Assembly (NCBI GenBank): GCA_037200985.1
Contig: JBBCGJ010000001.1
Location: forward strand, 620,001 to 684,000
Direction of reading: 5' to 3'
DNA from: Rhizomicrobium sp.
Lineage (GTDB): Bacteria > Pseudomonadota > Alphaproteobacteria > Micropepsales > Micropepsaceae
DNA length: 64,000 nt
Shown here one piece after another: positions 45,953-54,439 of this stretch. Within the stretch, counting starts at the first letter, position 1. Every line of letters begins with the position of its first letter. A program made the position numbers and the translations under genes. The notes below the pieces were generated by a model, which had not been told where the DNA came from, did no database searches, and was given only the letters and a program-made list of their open reading frames with translations.

Positions 45953-47302
45953 GTGAACAATCTCAACGTCATCGACAACTTCATGCAGACGTTCATCCGC
46001 TACATCGACAGCGGATTTGGGCTTCTGCAAGGTGATGTGGCGGCGCTCACGACCGTCCTGATCGGCATCGATATCACGCTCGCGGCTTTATTCTGGGCGA
46101 TGGACGGCGAGGCGAACGTCCTCGCCCGTCTCATCAAAAAGGTTCTCTATGTCGGAAGCTTTGCCTTCATCATCAACAACTTCTCGACGCTCTCGACGAT
46201 CATTTTCAATTCATTCTCAACCCTGGGACTGGACGCGACCAATAGCGGCCTGACGGCGGCCGATCTGTTGCGGCCCGGCAAACTCGCGGGAACGGGGTAT
46301 CAGGCGGCCTATCCGCTTCTTCAGCAAGCTGGCACGCTCATCGGCTTCACCACTTTCTTCAGCAACTTCGTGACCATCGTGGTCCTGCTATTCGCTTGGG
46401 TTGTTGTTATCCTTTCCTTCTTCATCCTCGCCATTCAGCTTTTCATCACGATTCTGGAATTCAAGCTGACGACGCTGGCCGGATTTGTCCTGGTGCCCTT
46501 CGCGCTGTGGAACAAAACGGCGTTTCTCGCCGAGCGCGTCCTCGGCAATGTGGTGTCGTCGGGCATCAAGGTCATGGTGCTGGCCGTCATCGTCGGTATA
46601 GGCACGACGTTCTTCAGCCAGTTCATTTCGGCGCTCCAGGGCCACCCGCCAAGCCTGTCCGATGCCATGTCGCTGGCGCTCGCGTCGTTGTCGTTATTTG
46701 GACTTGGGATCTTCGCTCCCGGCATCGCAACCGGCCTTGTTTCCGGTGCGCCGCAGCTCGGCGCGGGTGCGGTTCTTGGGACAGCCGGAGCGCTCGTTGG
46801 CGGCGCGGCGCTTGCGGGCGCCGGCGCGGCCGGGGCCGGACGCTTGGTCGGAGGCGCCGGCATGAGTGCGGTTCGCGCCGGGACGGCGCTGACATCCGGA
46901 GCCTCGACGGCCAACCAGCTGGCCCAGGCGACGTCCGGCGAAAGCGGCGCTGCCGGTGTTGGTGCCGGATTGGCGGGCGTGGCGCGCGCCGGGGCCGGTG
47001 CTGTCAAAAATGCCGCTCAAGGTATTGGCGAGCGGATGGCATCGGGGTTGAGCGACAGTGCCCAGGCCGGGCGCGATGCCGCCTTCCGGGCCACCGGCGG
47101 CACGCGATCGGGCCAAGCCGCCAACGAGAACAAGGCGGGCGGAGCCCAGTCCGCGACATCGGGCGGAGCGCCCGACTGGGCGCGCCGGCTGCGCAGCGAA
47201 CAGCGCATGCGCGCCCATGCCCATGCCACGACCCAGGCCATCAAAGAGGGCGACCGGCCGGGCGCCGCCGCCACGCCAGACCTCGACCAGCGGGAGAGCT
47301 AG
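45953..47302 (+). CDS. trbL: TrbL, VirB6-like inner-membrane protein
   Basis: A 449-aa polytopic membrane protein; several hydrophobic helices occupy residues about 30-300 (for example IVVLLFAWVVVILSFFIL and VLAVIVGIGTTFF), followed by a long Gly/Ala-rich soluble tail. GTG 45953 is chosen because VNNLNVIDNFMQTF is the usual TrbL start. The next gene begins one base after its stop. Confidence 0.92.
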   Translation: MNNLNVIDNFMQTFIRYIDSGFGLLQGDVAALTTVLIGIDITLAALFWAMDGEANVLARLIKKVLYVGSFAFIINNFSTLSTIIFNSFSTLGLDATNSGLTAADLLRPGKLAGTGYQAAYPLLQQAGTLIGFTTFFSNFVTIVVLLFAWVVVILSFFILAIQLFITILEFKLTTLAGFVLVPFALWNKTAFLAERVLGNVVSSGIKVMVLAVIVGIGTTFFSQFISALQGHPPSLSDAMSLALASLSLFGLGIFAPGIATGLVSGAPQLGAGAVLGTAGALVGGAALAGAGAAGAGRLVGGAGMSAVRAGTALTSGASTANQLAQATSGESGAAGVGAGLAGVARAGAGAVKNAAQGIGERMASGLSDSAQAGRDAAFRATGGTRSGQAANENKAGGAQSATSGGAPDWARRLRSEQRMRAHAHATTQAIKEGDRPGAAATPDLDQRES

Positions 47303-47986
47303 ATGTTCAGACGGACCTTGCAACGCTACGGCCAGACTTCGGAAGCCATCACACCCTATCAGCGCGCCGGCCAAGTGTGGGACGACCGCATCGGCTCGGC
47401 GCGGGTTCAAGCCCGAAACTGGCGGCTCATATCCTTCGGGTCGCTGAGTCTCGCATTCCTGCTGACGGGAGAAATCGTCTGGCAGTCGACGCAGAGCCGC
47501 GTCGTGCCATACGTCGTGCAAGTCGACAAGTTCGGCGCGGTACAGGCCATCGGCCCCGCGGTCCAGAACTATACGCCGACCGATGCGGAGATCGCCTGGT
47601 ATCTGGCGCGCTTTGTGACTGACATTCGGTCGCTCTCGCTCGATCCGGTCATCGTTCGCCACAATTGGTTGGAAGCCTACGACTACGCGACCGATCACGG
47701 CGCCGTATTTCTCAATCAATACGCGCAGACCAACGATCCCTTCAAAGCCGTCGGCCAGCGCACGGTATCCGTGCAGGTCACCAGCGTGGTCCGCGTCTCC
47801 GACAATTCGTTTCAGGTCAAATGGACCGAGCAGACCTTTGAGCACGACACGCTCGCGAAGACGGAGCGCTGGACCGCGATTCTCGCCGTCGTGACCAAGG
47901 AGCCAGCCACGGCCGAGACGCTCAGGAAGAACCCGCTCGGGCTCTACATCAACGGCGTGAACTGGTCGCGCGAACTCGACAGCTAA
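47303..47986 (+). CDS. trbF: TrbF, VirB8-like protein
   Basis: A 227-aa inner-membrane protein with a short cytoplasmic N terminus, one membrane helix (LISFGSLSLAFLLTGEIVWQ) and a periplasmic NTF2-like domain (VVPYVVQVDKFG ... RWTAILAVVTKEP). It is part of the VirB8 bridge between the inner-membrane complex and the core. It is contiguous with trbL. Confidence 0.94.
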   Translation: MFRRTLQRYGQTSEAITPYQRAGQVWDDRIGSARVQARNWRLISFGSLSLAFLLTGEIVWQSTQSRVVPYVVQVDKFGAVQAIGPAVQNYTPTDAEIAWYLARFVTDIRSLSLDPVIVRHNWLEAYDYATDHGAVFLNQYAQTNDPFKAVGQRTVSVQVTSVVRVSDNSFQVKWTEQTFEHDTLAKTERWTAILAVVTKEPATAETLRKNPLGLYINGVNWSRELDS

Positions 47987-48000
47987 CCAAGGAGAATTCC

Positions 48001-49011
48001 ATGAACTATCTCGCCCGAATCGTCGTGTTGCTGCCGCTCTGTGCGATCGCGCTGTCCGGCTGCGCCAGCGCCACCTGGCTGCCCTCGTTTCTGCAGAAAG
48101 ATCCGCCGTTTCAACAGGCCGCAATCGCGCCCGATGCCCCGCCGATCGTCCATACGGTGCAGATCGTGCAGCCGCTTCCGCTGCCCGGTCAACTTCAGCC
48201 GCCGCCGCGCCGCGCCACCCATGTCGCCCGCCCGCCAAAATCCCGCGTCGAGTCCGCAAACCAAGCTGCGCTGCTGGAGCCGACCAGCGAGGGCTACATC
48301 AATGCGATACAAATCTATCCCTATTCCGAGGGCGCACTCTATCGGCTCTATGCCACGCCGCAGGAAGTCAGCGACATCGCCCTGCAACCCGGCGAAAACC
48401 TGACCGCGATTTCGGCCGGCGACACGACACGCTGGGTTGTCGGCGATACGACGAGCGGATCGGGCTCGAACAAGCAGGTCCACATCCTGGCAAAGCCTTT
48501 TGCAGCCAACCTCAGAACCAACCTCGTCATCACGACGGATCGCAGGAGTTATCACCTACAGCTCGAAAGCACGGACCGGACCTACATGGCGGCGATTTCC
48601 TGGACTTATCCGCAAGATGGCCTGGTCACGGAGAGCCGCGGCGGGGGCGCGGTCGCGCCAGCGCGGCCGGCTGACAACATCCCGGCGCTCGACAGTCTGC
48701 ATTTCGACTATGTGATCAGCGGCGACAATCCGCCGTGGAAACCGACGCGCGCCTTCGACGACGGCACGCACGTCTATATCGAATTCCCGACATCGCTCAA
48801 TCAGGGCGATGCGCCGCCGCTGTTTGTTGCCGGACCCGGTGGCAGCAGCAACCTCGTGAACTATCGTGTTCGCGGCAACTATTACATCGTCGATCAACTC
48901 TTCCAGACCGCCGAATTGCGTCTCGGACAGGACCATCAGCAGATCGTCCGTATCAAACGAACGGGCGAGCTGCGCACGGCCGATGCCAACCGCAACCAGC
49001 AGGCCCGGTGA
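48001..49011 (+). CDS. trbG: TrbG, VirB9-like outer-complex lipoprotein
   Basis: A 336-aa periplasmic/outer-membrane core protein. The signal peptide ends in a lipobox-like LSGCAS, followed by a Pro-rich linker and the VirB9 domain (KQVHILAKPFAANLRTNLVI, DRRSYHLQLES, YYIVDQLFQTAELRLG). AAGGAG precedes ATG 48001. The stop is five bases before trbI. Confidence 0.94.
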   Translation: MNYLARIVVLLPLCAIALSGCASATWLPSFLQKDPPFQQAAIAPDAPPIVHTVQIVQPLPLPGQLQPPPRRATHVARPPKSRVESANQAALLEPTSEGYINAIQIYPYSEGALYRLYATPQEVSDIALQPGENLTAISAGDTTRWVVGDTTSGSGSNKQVHILAKPFAANLRTNLVITTDRRSYHLQLESTDRTYMAAISWTYPQDGLVTESRGGGAVAPARPADNIPALDSLHFDYVISGDNPPWKPTRAFDDGTHVYIEFPTSLNQGDAPPLFVAGPGGSSNLVNYRVRGNYYIVDQLFQTAELRLGQDHQQIVRIKRTGELRTADANRNQQAR

Positions 49012-49016
49012 GCACC

Positions 49017-50231
49017 ATGAGCGACGCTGCTATCAATCCGGGTGGTCCGCCGAAACTCGATCCGGAGTCGCTTGTCCTTCGTGGACGACCGAGGCCGGTC
49101 GCCCGCATCAAGCGCCATGTTGTGATCGGAGTCGTCGGCGTCGCGGCCGTCGGCATTTTTGTCGCGACGTGGCTTGCGCTCAAGGCGTCGCCGCTCGCGA
49201 GACCGGCCTCGAACGAAGAACTCTACAACATCGACCGGAAGCCCACGGCGGACGGTCTCGCGGCATTGCCGTCCGGTTACGACAAGATCAAGCCGGCTCT
49301 CGGCCCGCCGCTACCGGGAGACTTAGGACCCGCGGAATTGCGCGCGCGCAACAATCTCGGCGTGCCAGTTGTCGGAGCAGCGGGTGAGAACGATGCCGCC
49401 CGCGCGGAGGAACTGCACCTGGCCCAACTCGCCCGTCAGGCGAACGAGGGCAATGTCTTCTTTCAGGCGGGGGCTGGTCACGCCGGAACAATCGATCCGA
49501 CGACCACAGCGTCGGGCGGTTCCACGCCGACCGCTGACACCACAGTCGCCGGCGATCACGTCGCGCTGGACCCGACGCGCGACCCCGGTGATGTGCAACG
49601 CAAGCTTGACTTCGTCAACGCGCATGATGATCGCAGCGTTTACAATCCGCATGCGATCCAGGATCCGGTGTCGCCCTACGAAGTCATGGCGGGCACGTTG
49701 ATATCGGCCAGCCTGATTACGGGATTGGACTCCGACCTCCCGGGCCTTGTCGTCGCCCAGGTCACACAGAATGTCTATGACACGGTCAGCGGACAAACGC
49801 TCATGATCCCGCAGGGGTCTCGGCTGATCGGCAGCTATGACAGCGTTATCGCCTTCGGCCAAAGCCGCGCGCTTGTCGTGTGGCAGCGGATCATCATGCC
49901 GGACGGCTCGTCTATCCAGATCGACAATCTGCCCGCGACCGACGCGCAAGGCTATTCAGGTCTCGAGGATGATGTCGATTACCACACCTGGGCCCTCATC
50001 AAGGGCGTGGCGATCTCGACCTTGCTCGGCGTCGGCACCGAACTGTCGCTGAGCGGCCAAAGCGACCTTCTGCTTTCGATCCGCGAGTCGACGCAGGACA
50101 GCGTCAACCAGGCCGGCCAACAGATTACGCAAAAGAATCTGAACATCCAGCCCACGATCAAGGTGCGGCCGGGCTGGCCTCTGCGCGTCGTCGTTCACAA
50201 GGACCTGGTGCTGCGGCCATACCGCAGCTGA
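49017..50231 (+). CDS. trbI: TrbI, VirB10-like protein
   Basis: A 404-aa protein that spans inner membrane and periplasm and joins the outer-membrane core. One membrane helix (HVVIGVVGVAAVGIFVATW) is near the N terminus and the conserved domain follows (YEVMAGTLISASLITGLDSD, GSRLIGSYDS, PGWPLRVVVHKDLVLRPY). Last of the trbBCDEJLFGI block; DUF2274 follows. Confidence 0.95.
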   Translation: MSDAAINPGGPPKLDPESLVLRGRPRPVARIKRHVVIGVVGVAAVGIFVATWLALKASPLARPASNEELYNIDRKPTADGLAALPSGYDKIKPALGPPLPGDLGPAELRARNNLGVPVVGAAGENDAARAEELHLAQLARQANEGNVFFQAGAGHAGTIDPTTTASGGSTPTADTTVAGDHVALDPTRDPGDVQRKLDFVNAHDDRSVYNPHAIQDPVSPYEVMAGTLISASLITGLDSDLPGLVVAQVTQNVYDTVSGQTLMIPQGSRLIGSYDSVIAFGQSRALVVWQRIIMPDGSSIQIDNLPATDAQGYSGLEDDVDYHTWALIKGVAISTLLGVGTELSLSGQSDLLLSIRESTQDSVNQAGQQITQKNLNIQPTIKVRPGWPLRVVVHKDLVLRPYRS

Positions 50232-50243
50232 TGGAATGTTACC

Positions 50244-50501
50244 ATGTCGAACCTGAAGCTCGCAAAGCTCCCCGACCGGAAGCCAGTCAAGATCACGATC
50301 ACCGTGTCGGCGGAGTTGAGCGCGTCCCTCCAAGCCTATGCAGCGACCTATCGCGAAGCCTATGGCGATGAAGAGGAAGTCAGCGAGCTGATCCCCTACA
50401 TGGTGGAGCAATTCCTGGCGGCCGATCGAGCGTTCGCAAAGTCGCAGAAGGCGAGTCCCGTCCCGCGGGCGAATGGCGCGCGCGAGGCGCGGGACAAGTA
50501 G
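50244..50501 (+). CDS. DUF2274 family protein
   Basis: An 85-aa protein starting SNLKLAKLPDRKPVKITITV, the DUF2274 signature, with the helix EEEVSELIPYMVEQFLAADRAF. The family accompanies trbI in Tn4371-like elements. The strand-helix-helix pattern resembles a small DNA-binding ribbon-helix-helix protein, which is inference. It follows trbI by 12 bases. Confidence 0.88.
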   Translation: MSNLKLAKLPDRKPVKITITVSAELSASLQAYAATYREAYGDEEEVSELIPYMVEQFLAADRAFAKSQKASPVPRANGAREARDK

Positions 50502-50536
50502 TTTAGTTCGCAGCAGCGGCAACAAAGGAGAAGATC

Positions 50537-50851
50537 ATGGCTATCATCGGCACATTCACACCCACGAAAGACGGAGGCTGGAGCGGCGCTATCCGCACAT
50601 TGACCATCGACGTCAAGGCGAAGTTCGTCCCGAACGACAATCGCGAGAATGACCGTGCGCCGGCATTCCGCATTTTCGCCGGCCGCTCAGAACTAGGAGC
50701 GGCGTGGGCGCAGAGGACCAAAGACGAAAATCCGCGCGACTATCTCAGCGTCCAGATCGACGATCCGAGCCTTCCCGAACCGATATCGGCGGCGATGTTT
50801 CACGGCAGGGACGGCGAAGAGGCGCAATTGGTTTGGAATAGAAGGCAGTAA
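50537..50851 (+). CDS. DUF736 family protein (second copy)
   Basis: A 104-aa protein, MAIIGTFTPTKDGGWSGAIR, with the usual ending AMFHGRDGEEAQLVWNR. It is a clear but divergent paralogue of the copy at 31836. AAGGAGAAG precedes ATG 50537. It closes the transfer region together with DUF2274 and the small excisionase-like gene. Confidence 0.88.
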   Translation: MAIIGTFTPTKDGGWSGAIRTLTIDVKAKFVPNDNRENDRAPAFRIFAGRSELGAAWAQRTKDENPRDYLSVQIDDPSLPEPISAAMFHGRDGEEAQLVWNRRQ

Positions 50852-50875
50852 AAAGCGCACCAGAAAGGATGTTGC

Positions 50876-51109
50876 ATGAGACCCGAAGTTAGCGCGCCCG
50901 CGGGCGCAGCCAGGAAGTTCGCCGGTTCTACCGTTCCCTTTTCGGAGCGGCCGACATGCACGATCGCCGAGGCCTGTAGCGCAGTCGGATTTGGAAAGAC
51001 CAAGCTCTACGAACTCATCGATGGGGGAGAGGTAGATAGCATTAGAATTGGCCGGCGAAGGCTTGTTCGAGTGCCCTCGCTGCTCCAATTTCTTGGGCCC
51101 TCGAAGTAG
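50876..51109 (+). CDS. Excisionase-like helix-turn-helix protein
   Basis: A 77-aa protein with an HTH_17-type fold, TIAEACSAVGFGKTKLYELI then EVDSIRIGRRRLVRVPSLLQ. It resembles excisionases of tyrosine-recombinase elements and DNA-binding regulators of the AlpA type. AAAGGATG lies before ATG 50876. It is the last gene of the transfer block before the repeat-bearing promoter of the Fic operon; the tyrosine recombinase at 59900 could be its partner. Confidence 0.75.
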   Translation: MRPEVSAPAGAARKFAGSTVPFSERPTCTIAEACSAVGFGKTKLYELIDGGEVDSIRIGRRRLVRVPSLLQFLGPSK

Positions 51110-51174
51110 AGGTTTCGCGACAGGTCGGGTCTGGTCGGTTTTGATCCAAATCGGATATGGATACGGCCGCGGCT

Positions 51175-51283
51175 TTGCGCATTCTTTGCGCAGGTTATAG
51201 TTGCGCTTACAAACTTTCGTTGCGCATATGCCTTGATAGTTGCGCATAAAAATGGTTTAGTTGCGCATAGATTCTACGCGCAA
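51175..51283. repeat. Six direct repeats of TTGCGC(A/T), candidate operator array
   Basis: TTGCGC(A/T) occurs at 51175, 51186, 51201, 51220, 51240 and 51261 on the plus strand, and its reverse complement core GCGCAA is at 51278. The last four copies are 19, 20 and 21 bases apart, about two helical turns, and three of these four are preceded by AG. The array fills the promoter of the Fic/GajA-like/GajB-like operon and ends at its start codon. Confidence 0.75.
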
Positions 51284-51293
51284 CGAGGGCTGA

Positions 51294-52679
51294 GTGGCAA
51301 AACGAATCCCGGACGAAGATCTGCTGGCGATCGAGTCGGTCCTGCGGCGCCATCCGGGCGGTGCGTCAGCCCAGCAAATCCAGGCCGAACTCAGCCCTCA
51401 AACGCCCCAGCGAACCCTGCAATACCGGCTCCGGTATCTGACCACTCATGGCCGCGTAGTGCGGGACGGCGACGGCCGCTGGGCCAAATATCACCTGCCG
51501 GTAGCCGCGCCGAACGCCGCTGATCCGACGGACCGAGACGATGCGATCATAACGGTCTCGGAGGCCGGCAGGGATATACGGGACTATATGCGCCCGCCGC
51601 CGGAGGCACGCAAACCAGCCGGCTACAATCGCCACTTTCTCGATGCCTATCGCCCGAACGTCACCGCCTATCTGTCGGCGGCAGAACGCGCGCATCTGGC
51701 ACAGGTGGGAGGCGCGGATGTCCGTGAGCAACCAGCCGGCACCTACGCCAAACATATTCTGAATCGGCTTCTGATCGATCTGGCGTGGAATTCGAGCCGG
51801 CTCGAAGGCAACACCTATTCGCTGCTCGATACCAAACGCCTCATCGAACTGGGAGAGGAAGCACAGGGGCGCGAGCATCTCGAAGCCCAGATGATCCTGA
51901 ACCACAAGGATGCGATCGAATTCCTGGTCGGCAGCGCCGAGGAGATCGGCTTCAATCGCTATACGATGCTCAATCTCCATGCGCTGCTGGCGAATAATCT
52001 GCTGGCGGACCCAGCAGCGGCGGGCAGGCTTCGGCACATCGCGGTCGGCATCGAACGATCCGCATTCCATCCGCTCGAGGTGCCGCAGCTGATCGCCGAA
52101 TGTTTCGATCAGATTCTCGCCACGGCGGCCGCGATCAAAGATCCGTTCGAGCAGGCGTTCTTCGTCATGGTGCAGCTTCCCTATCTTCAACCCTTCGACG
52201 ACGTGAACAAACGCGTGTCGCGCCTCGCGGCCAATATTCCGCTGATCAAAGGCAACCTCTCACCGCTGTCTTTTGTCGACGTTCCCCGGGCGACCTACAC
52301 CGAGGCGGTGCTCGGCGTGTACGAGTTGAACAAGGTCGATCTTCTGAAAGATGTGTTCGTATGGGCCTATGAGCGCTCGGCAGCGCGCTACGCCGCGGTC
52401 CGCCAATCGCTGGGGGAACCTGATCCCTTTCTGCTGCGTCATCGCACTCATTTGCGCGAAGTCATCGGCGAGATCATCCGCAGCCGCATGAACAGAAAAG
52501 ATGCTGTCGCCCATATCGCTGCCTGGTCCAGGAACAAGATCGCTCCCGCGGACCGGTCGCGCTTCACCGAGGCGGCGGAGAGGGAATTGACGAGCCTGCA
52601 CGAGGGAAATTTTGCGCGGTATCAGATTCGGCCGTCCGAGTTCGCCGCATGGCAGGAGATTTGGGGAGGAGCGCGATGA
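51294..52679 (+). CDS. Fic family protein with N-terminal winged helix
   Basis: A 461-aa protein. Residues about 1-65 look like a winged helix (LLAIESVLRRHPGGASAQQI, LQYRLRYLTTHGRVVRDG). An inhibitory-type helix SSRLEGN (Glu171) precedes the Fic core, whose motif is LQPFDDVNKRVSR (Gln299): the catalytic His of HPFx(D/E)GN(G/K)R is Gln. I recall the PFDDVNKR form as a known Fic subgroup, so AMP transfer is doubtful and a regulatory role is possible. GTG 51294 follows the repeat array. ATGA overlap with the next gene indicates an operon with the Gabija-like pair. Confidence 0.85.
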   Translation: MAKRIPDEDLLAIESVLRRHPGGASAQQIQAELSPQTPQRTLQYRLRYLTTHGRVVRDGDGRWAKYHLPVAAPNAADPTDRDDAIITVSEAGRDIRDYMRPPPEARKPAGYNRHFLDAYRPNVTAYLSAAERAHLAQVGGADVREQPAGTYAKHILNRLLIDLAWNSSRLEGNTYSLLDTKRLIELGEEAQGREHLEAQMILNHKDAIEFLVGSAEEIGFNRYTMLNLHALLANNLLADPAAAGRLRHIAVGIERSAFHPLEVPQLIAECFDQILATAAAIKDPFEQAFFVMVQLPYLQPFDDVNKRVSRLAANIPLIKGNLSPLSFVDVPRATYTEAVLGVYELNKVDLLKDVFVWAYERSAARYAAVRQSLGEPDPFLLRHRTHLREVIGEIIRSRMNRKDAVAHIAAWSRNKIAPADRSRFTEAAERELTSLHEGNFARYQIRPSEFAAWQEIWGGAR

Positions 52680-54439
52680 GCGCACCTGGATCACCAGCTT
52701 CGGCGCCTGCGATCTATCGCTTCTCGATCGAGCGCTTTCGAGGAATCAAATCGCTCGTCTGGCAGCCGGCAAAGGGTGTCAACGTCATTCTTGGCGGCGG
52801 CGACGTTGGCAAGACGACCATCCTGGACGCAATCGGCCTGCTGCTCAGCCCCGTCAACCCGGCTAATCTTGCCGATACCGACTATCACGCGCGCGACATC
52901 GCGGCGGGCTTTTTGATCGAGGCGGTCATCTCTCTGCCGCCAGGCAGCGGCATCAGCGATCAGTTCAAGCCGTCTTGGCCGTGGGAGTGGAATGGTACGG
53001 ACGTCTCGGTTCCGAGCACCGACGACGACGGCAACCCTCCCGGCGATCCGGTATATCGCGTGCGCGTGCGGGGCACCGAGGATCTGGAGCTCATTTACGA
53101 GATCGTGCAACCCGATGGCTCGACCGACGGCTTCCCGGTTGGGTTGCGCCGTTCGATCGGGCTGGTGCGACTGAGTGGCGATGACCGAAACGACCGTGAC
53201 TTGCGGCTCGTGCAAGGCTCGGCACTCGACCGGCTGCTCTCCGACAAAGGCCTGCGTTCGCGCATGGCGAGCGAGTTGGCTAAAAGCGATGTGAAGAGTG
53301 AACTGACGGATGGCGCGAAGAAGGCGCTCGAAGATCTCGACGCGGCCTTCAAGGCCAAGAGCCTACCGGCCGGACTCGATCTCGCCATCACTGGCGGGCA
53401 GGGTCCCTCCATTGCATCGTTAGTCGGCCTGACAGCAGACCGCGACGGCACGCCTCTGCCGCTCGCAAGCTGGGGCGCAGGAACGCGTCGGCTCTCCGCT
53501 CTCGCGATTGCCGAACAGAACCAGGGCGAGGCACCGATCACGATCGTTGACGAAGTCGAACGTGGGCTCGAGCCTTATCGCCAGCGAACGCTCATGGACA
53601 AGCTGCAGGCCGCCAAGTCGCAGGTATTCGTCACAACGCACAGCCCGGCAGCAATCTCAGCCGTGTCCGAGGCGGGCGTTTGGTATGTCGATCCTGCAGG
53701 TAGGATCGGGGCGCTCGATGCCCTCAAGATTGCGCGACATCGCAAAGTCGATCCCGAGACGTTTCTGGCGCGTTTTGCGGTTGTCGCCGAAGGCGCGACG
53801 GAAGCCGGCCTGACCGCATCTTTGCTGGAGCGGGCGCTGGGCGCGGCGCTGGAACAACACGGCGTGCATGTCACGGATGGCGGCGGGCACGAAAACACGT
53901 TGGGCCTGCTCGAAGCGCTGGCCGCGGGCGGGCTTCGCTTTGGTGGGTTCGTCGACGACGAAGCCAAGCATCCGGAGCGCTGGGCGAAGCTCGCCGCGAA
54001 GCTCGACAAGCTGCTCTTCCGTTGGCCTTCGCTTTGCACCGAAAACAATGTGATCGCGACCATACCGGACGACAAATTGGAAGCACTGATCATCGATCCG
54101 AAGAACGAGAAGACCGGCATGCGTTGCCGGACACTGTCCGAGCGTCTGGGCATCGCGGACAAGGATTTCGCGGCGCTCAAGGCAAAAGCGGGAGACGGCT
54201 TCCGGGCGCTCATCATCGAGGCCGCACGGGGCTCGGTGCCGCCCGGCAAGGAAAGCGAGAATAAACAGTACAAGGCGCATGCCGGGACATGGTTCAAATC
54301 GATGGAGGGTGGGCGCGAACTCGCAGGCAAAATTTTCAGCCTCGGCGCCTGGCCGGTCTTGAAGCCGCAACTGCTGCCGTTCTGCAACGCAGTCCGGAAG
54401 GCGATCGACCTGCCGGACGTCGCGGACTTGCCGCCTTGA
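52676..54439 (+). CDS. GajA-like OLD family ATPase with TOPRIM nuclease domain
   Basis: A 587-aa protein. The N-terminal ATPase has Walker A GGGDVGKTT (40-48), signature SWGAGTRRL and Walker B TIVDEVERGLEP (Asp292/Glu293), then FVTTHSPAA. The C-terminal TOPRIM has Glu372 in VVAEGATEAG and the acidic pair Asp427/Asp428 in FGGFVDDEAKH. Size and layout match GajA of Gabija, a nucleotide-sensing DNA nickase active against phage. ATG 52676 overlaps the Fic stop; its own stop overlaps the helicase start. Confidence 0.88.
   Translation: MSAPGSPASAPAIYRFSIERFRGIKSLVWQPAKGVNVILGGGDVGKTTILDAIGLLLSPVNPANLADTDYHARDIAAGFLIEAVISLPPGSGISDQFKPSWPWEWNGTDVSVPSTDDDGNPPGDPVYRVRVRGTEDLELIYEIVQPDGSTDGFPVGLRRSIGLVRLSGDDRNDRDLRLVQGSALDRLLSDKGLRSRMASELAKSDVKSELTDGAKKALEDLDAAFKAKSLPAGLDLAITGGQGPSIASLVGLTADRDGTPLPLASWGAGTRRLSALAIAEQNQGEAPITIVDEVERGLEPYRQRTLMDKLQAAKSQVFVTTHSPAAISAVSEAGVWYVDPAGRIGALDALKIARHRKVDPETFLARFAVVAEGATEAGLTASLLERALGAALEQHGVHVTDGGGHENTLGLLEALAAGGLRFGGFVDDEAKHPERWAKLAAKLDKLLFRWPSLCTENNVIATIPDDKLEALIIDPKNEKTGMRCRTLSERLGIADKDFAALKAKAGDGFRALIIEAARGSVPPGKESENKQYKAHAGTWFKSMEGGRELAGKIFSLGAWPVLKPQLLPFCNAVRKAIDLPDVADLPP

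Noticed and set aside
50693-51247. Minus-strand 184-codon frame after the second DUF736 gene
   Set aside because: It overlaps two plus-strand genes with proper starts and has no recognisable features.
51175-51283. Short regularly spaced repeats as a CRISPR array
   Set aside because: The repeat is only 7 bases, spacing is 11-21 bases, and the array ends at a start codon; it fits an operator array.
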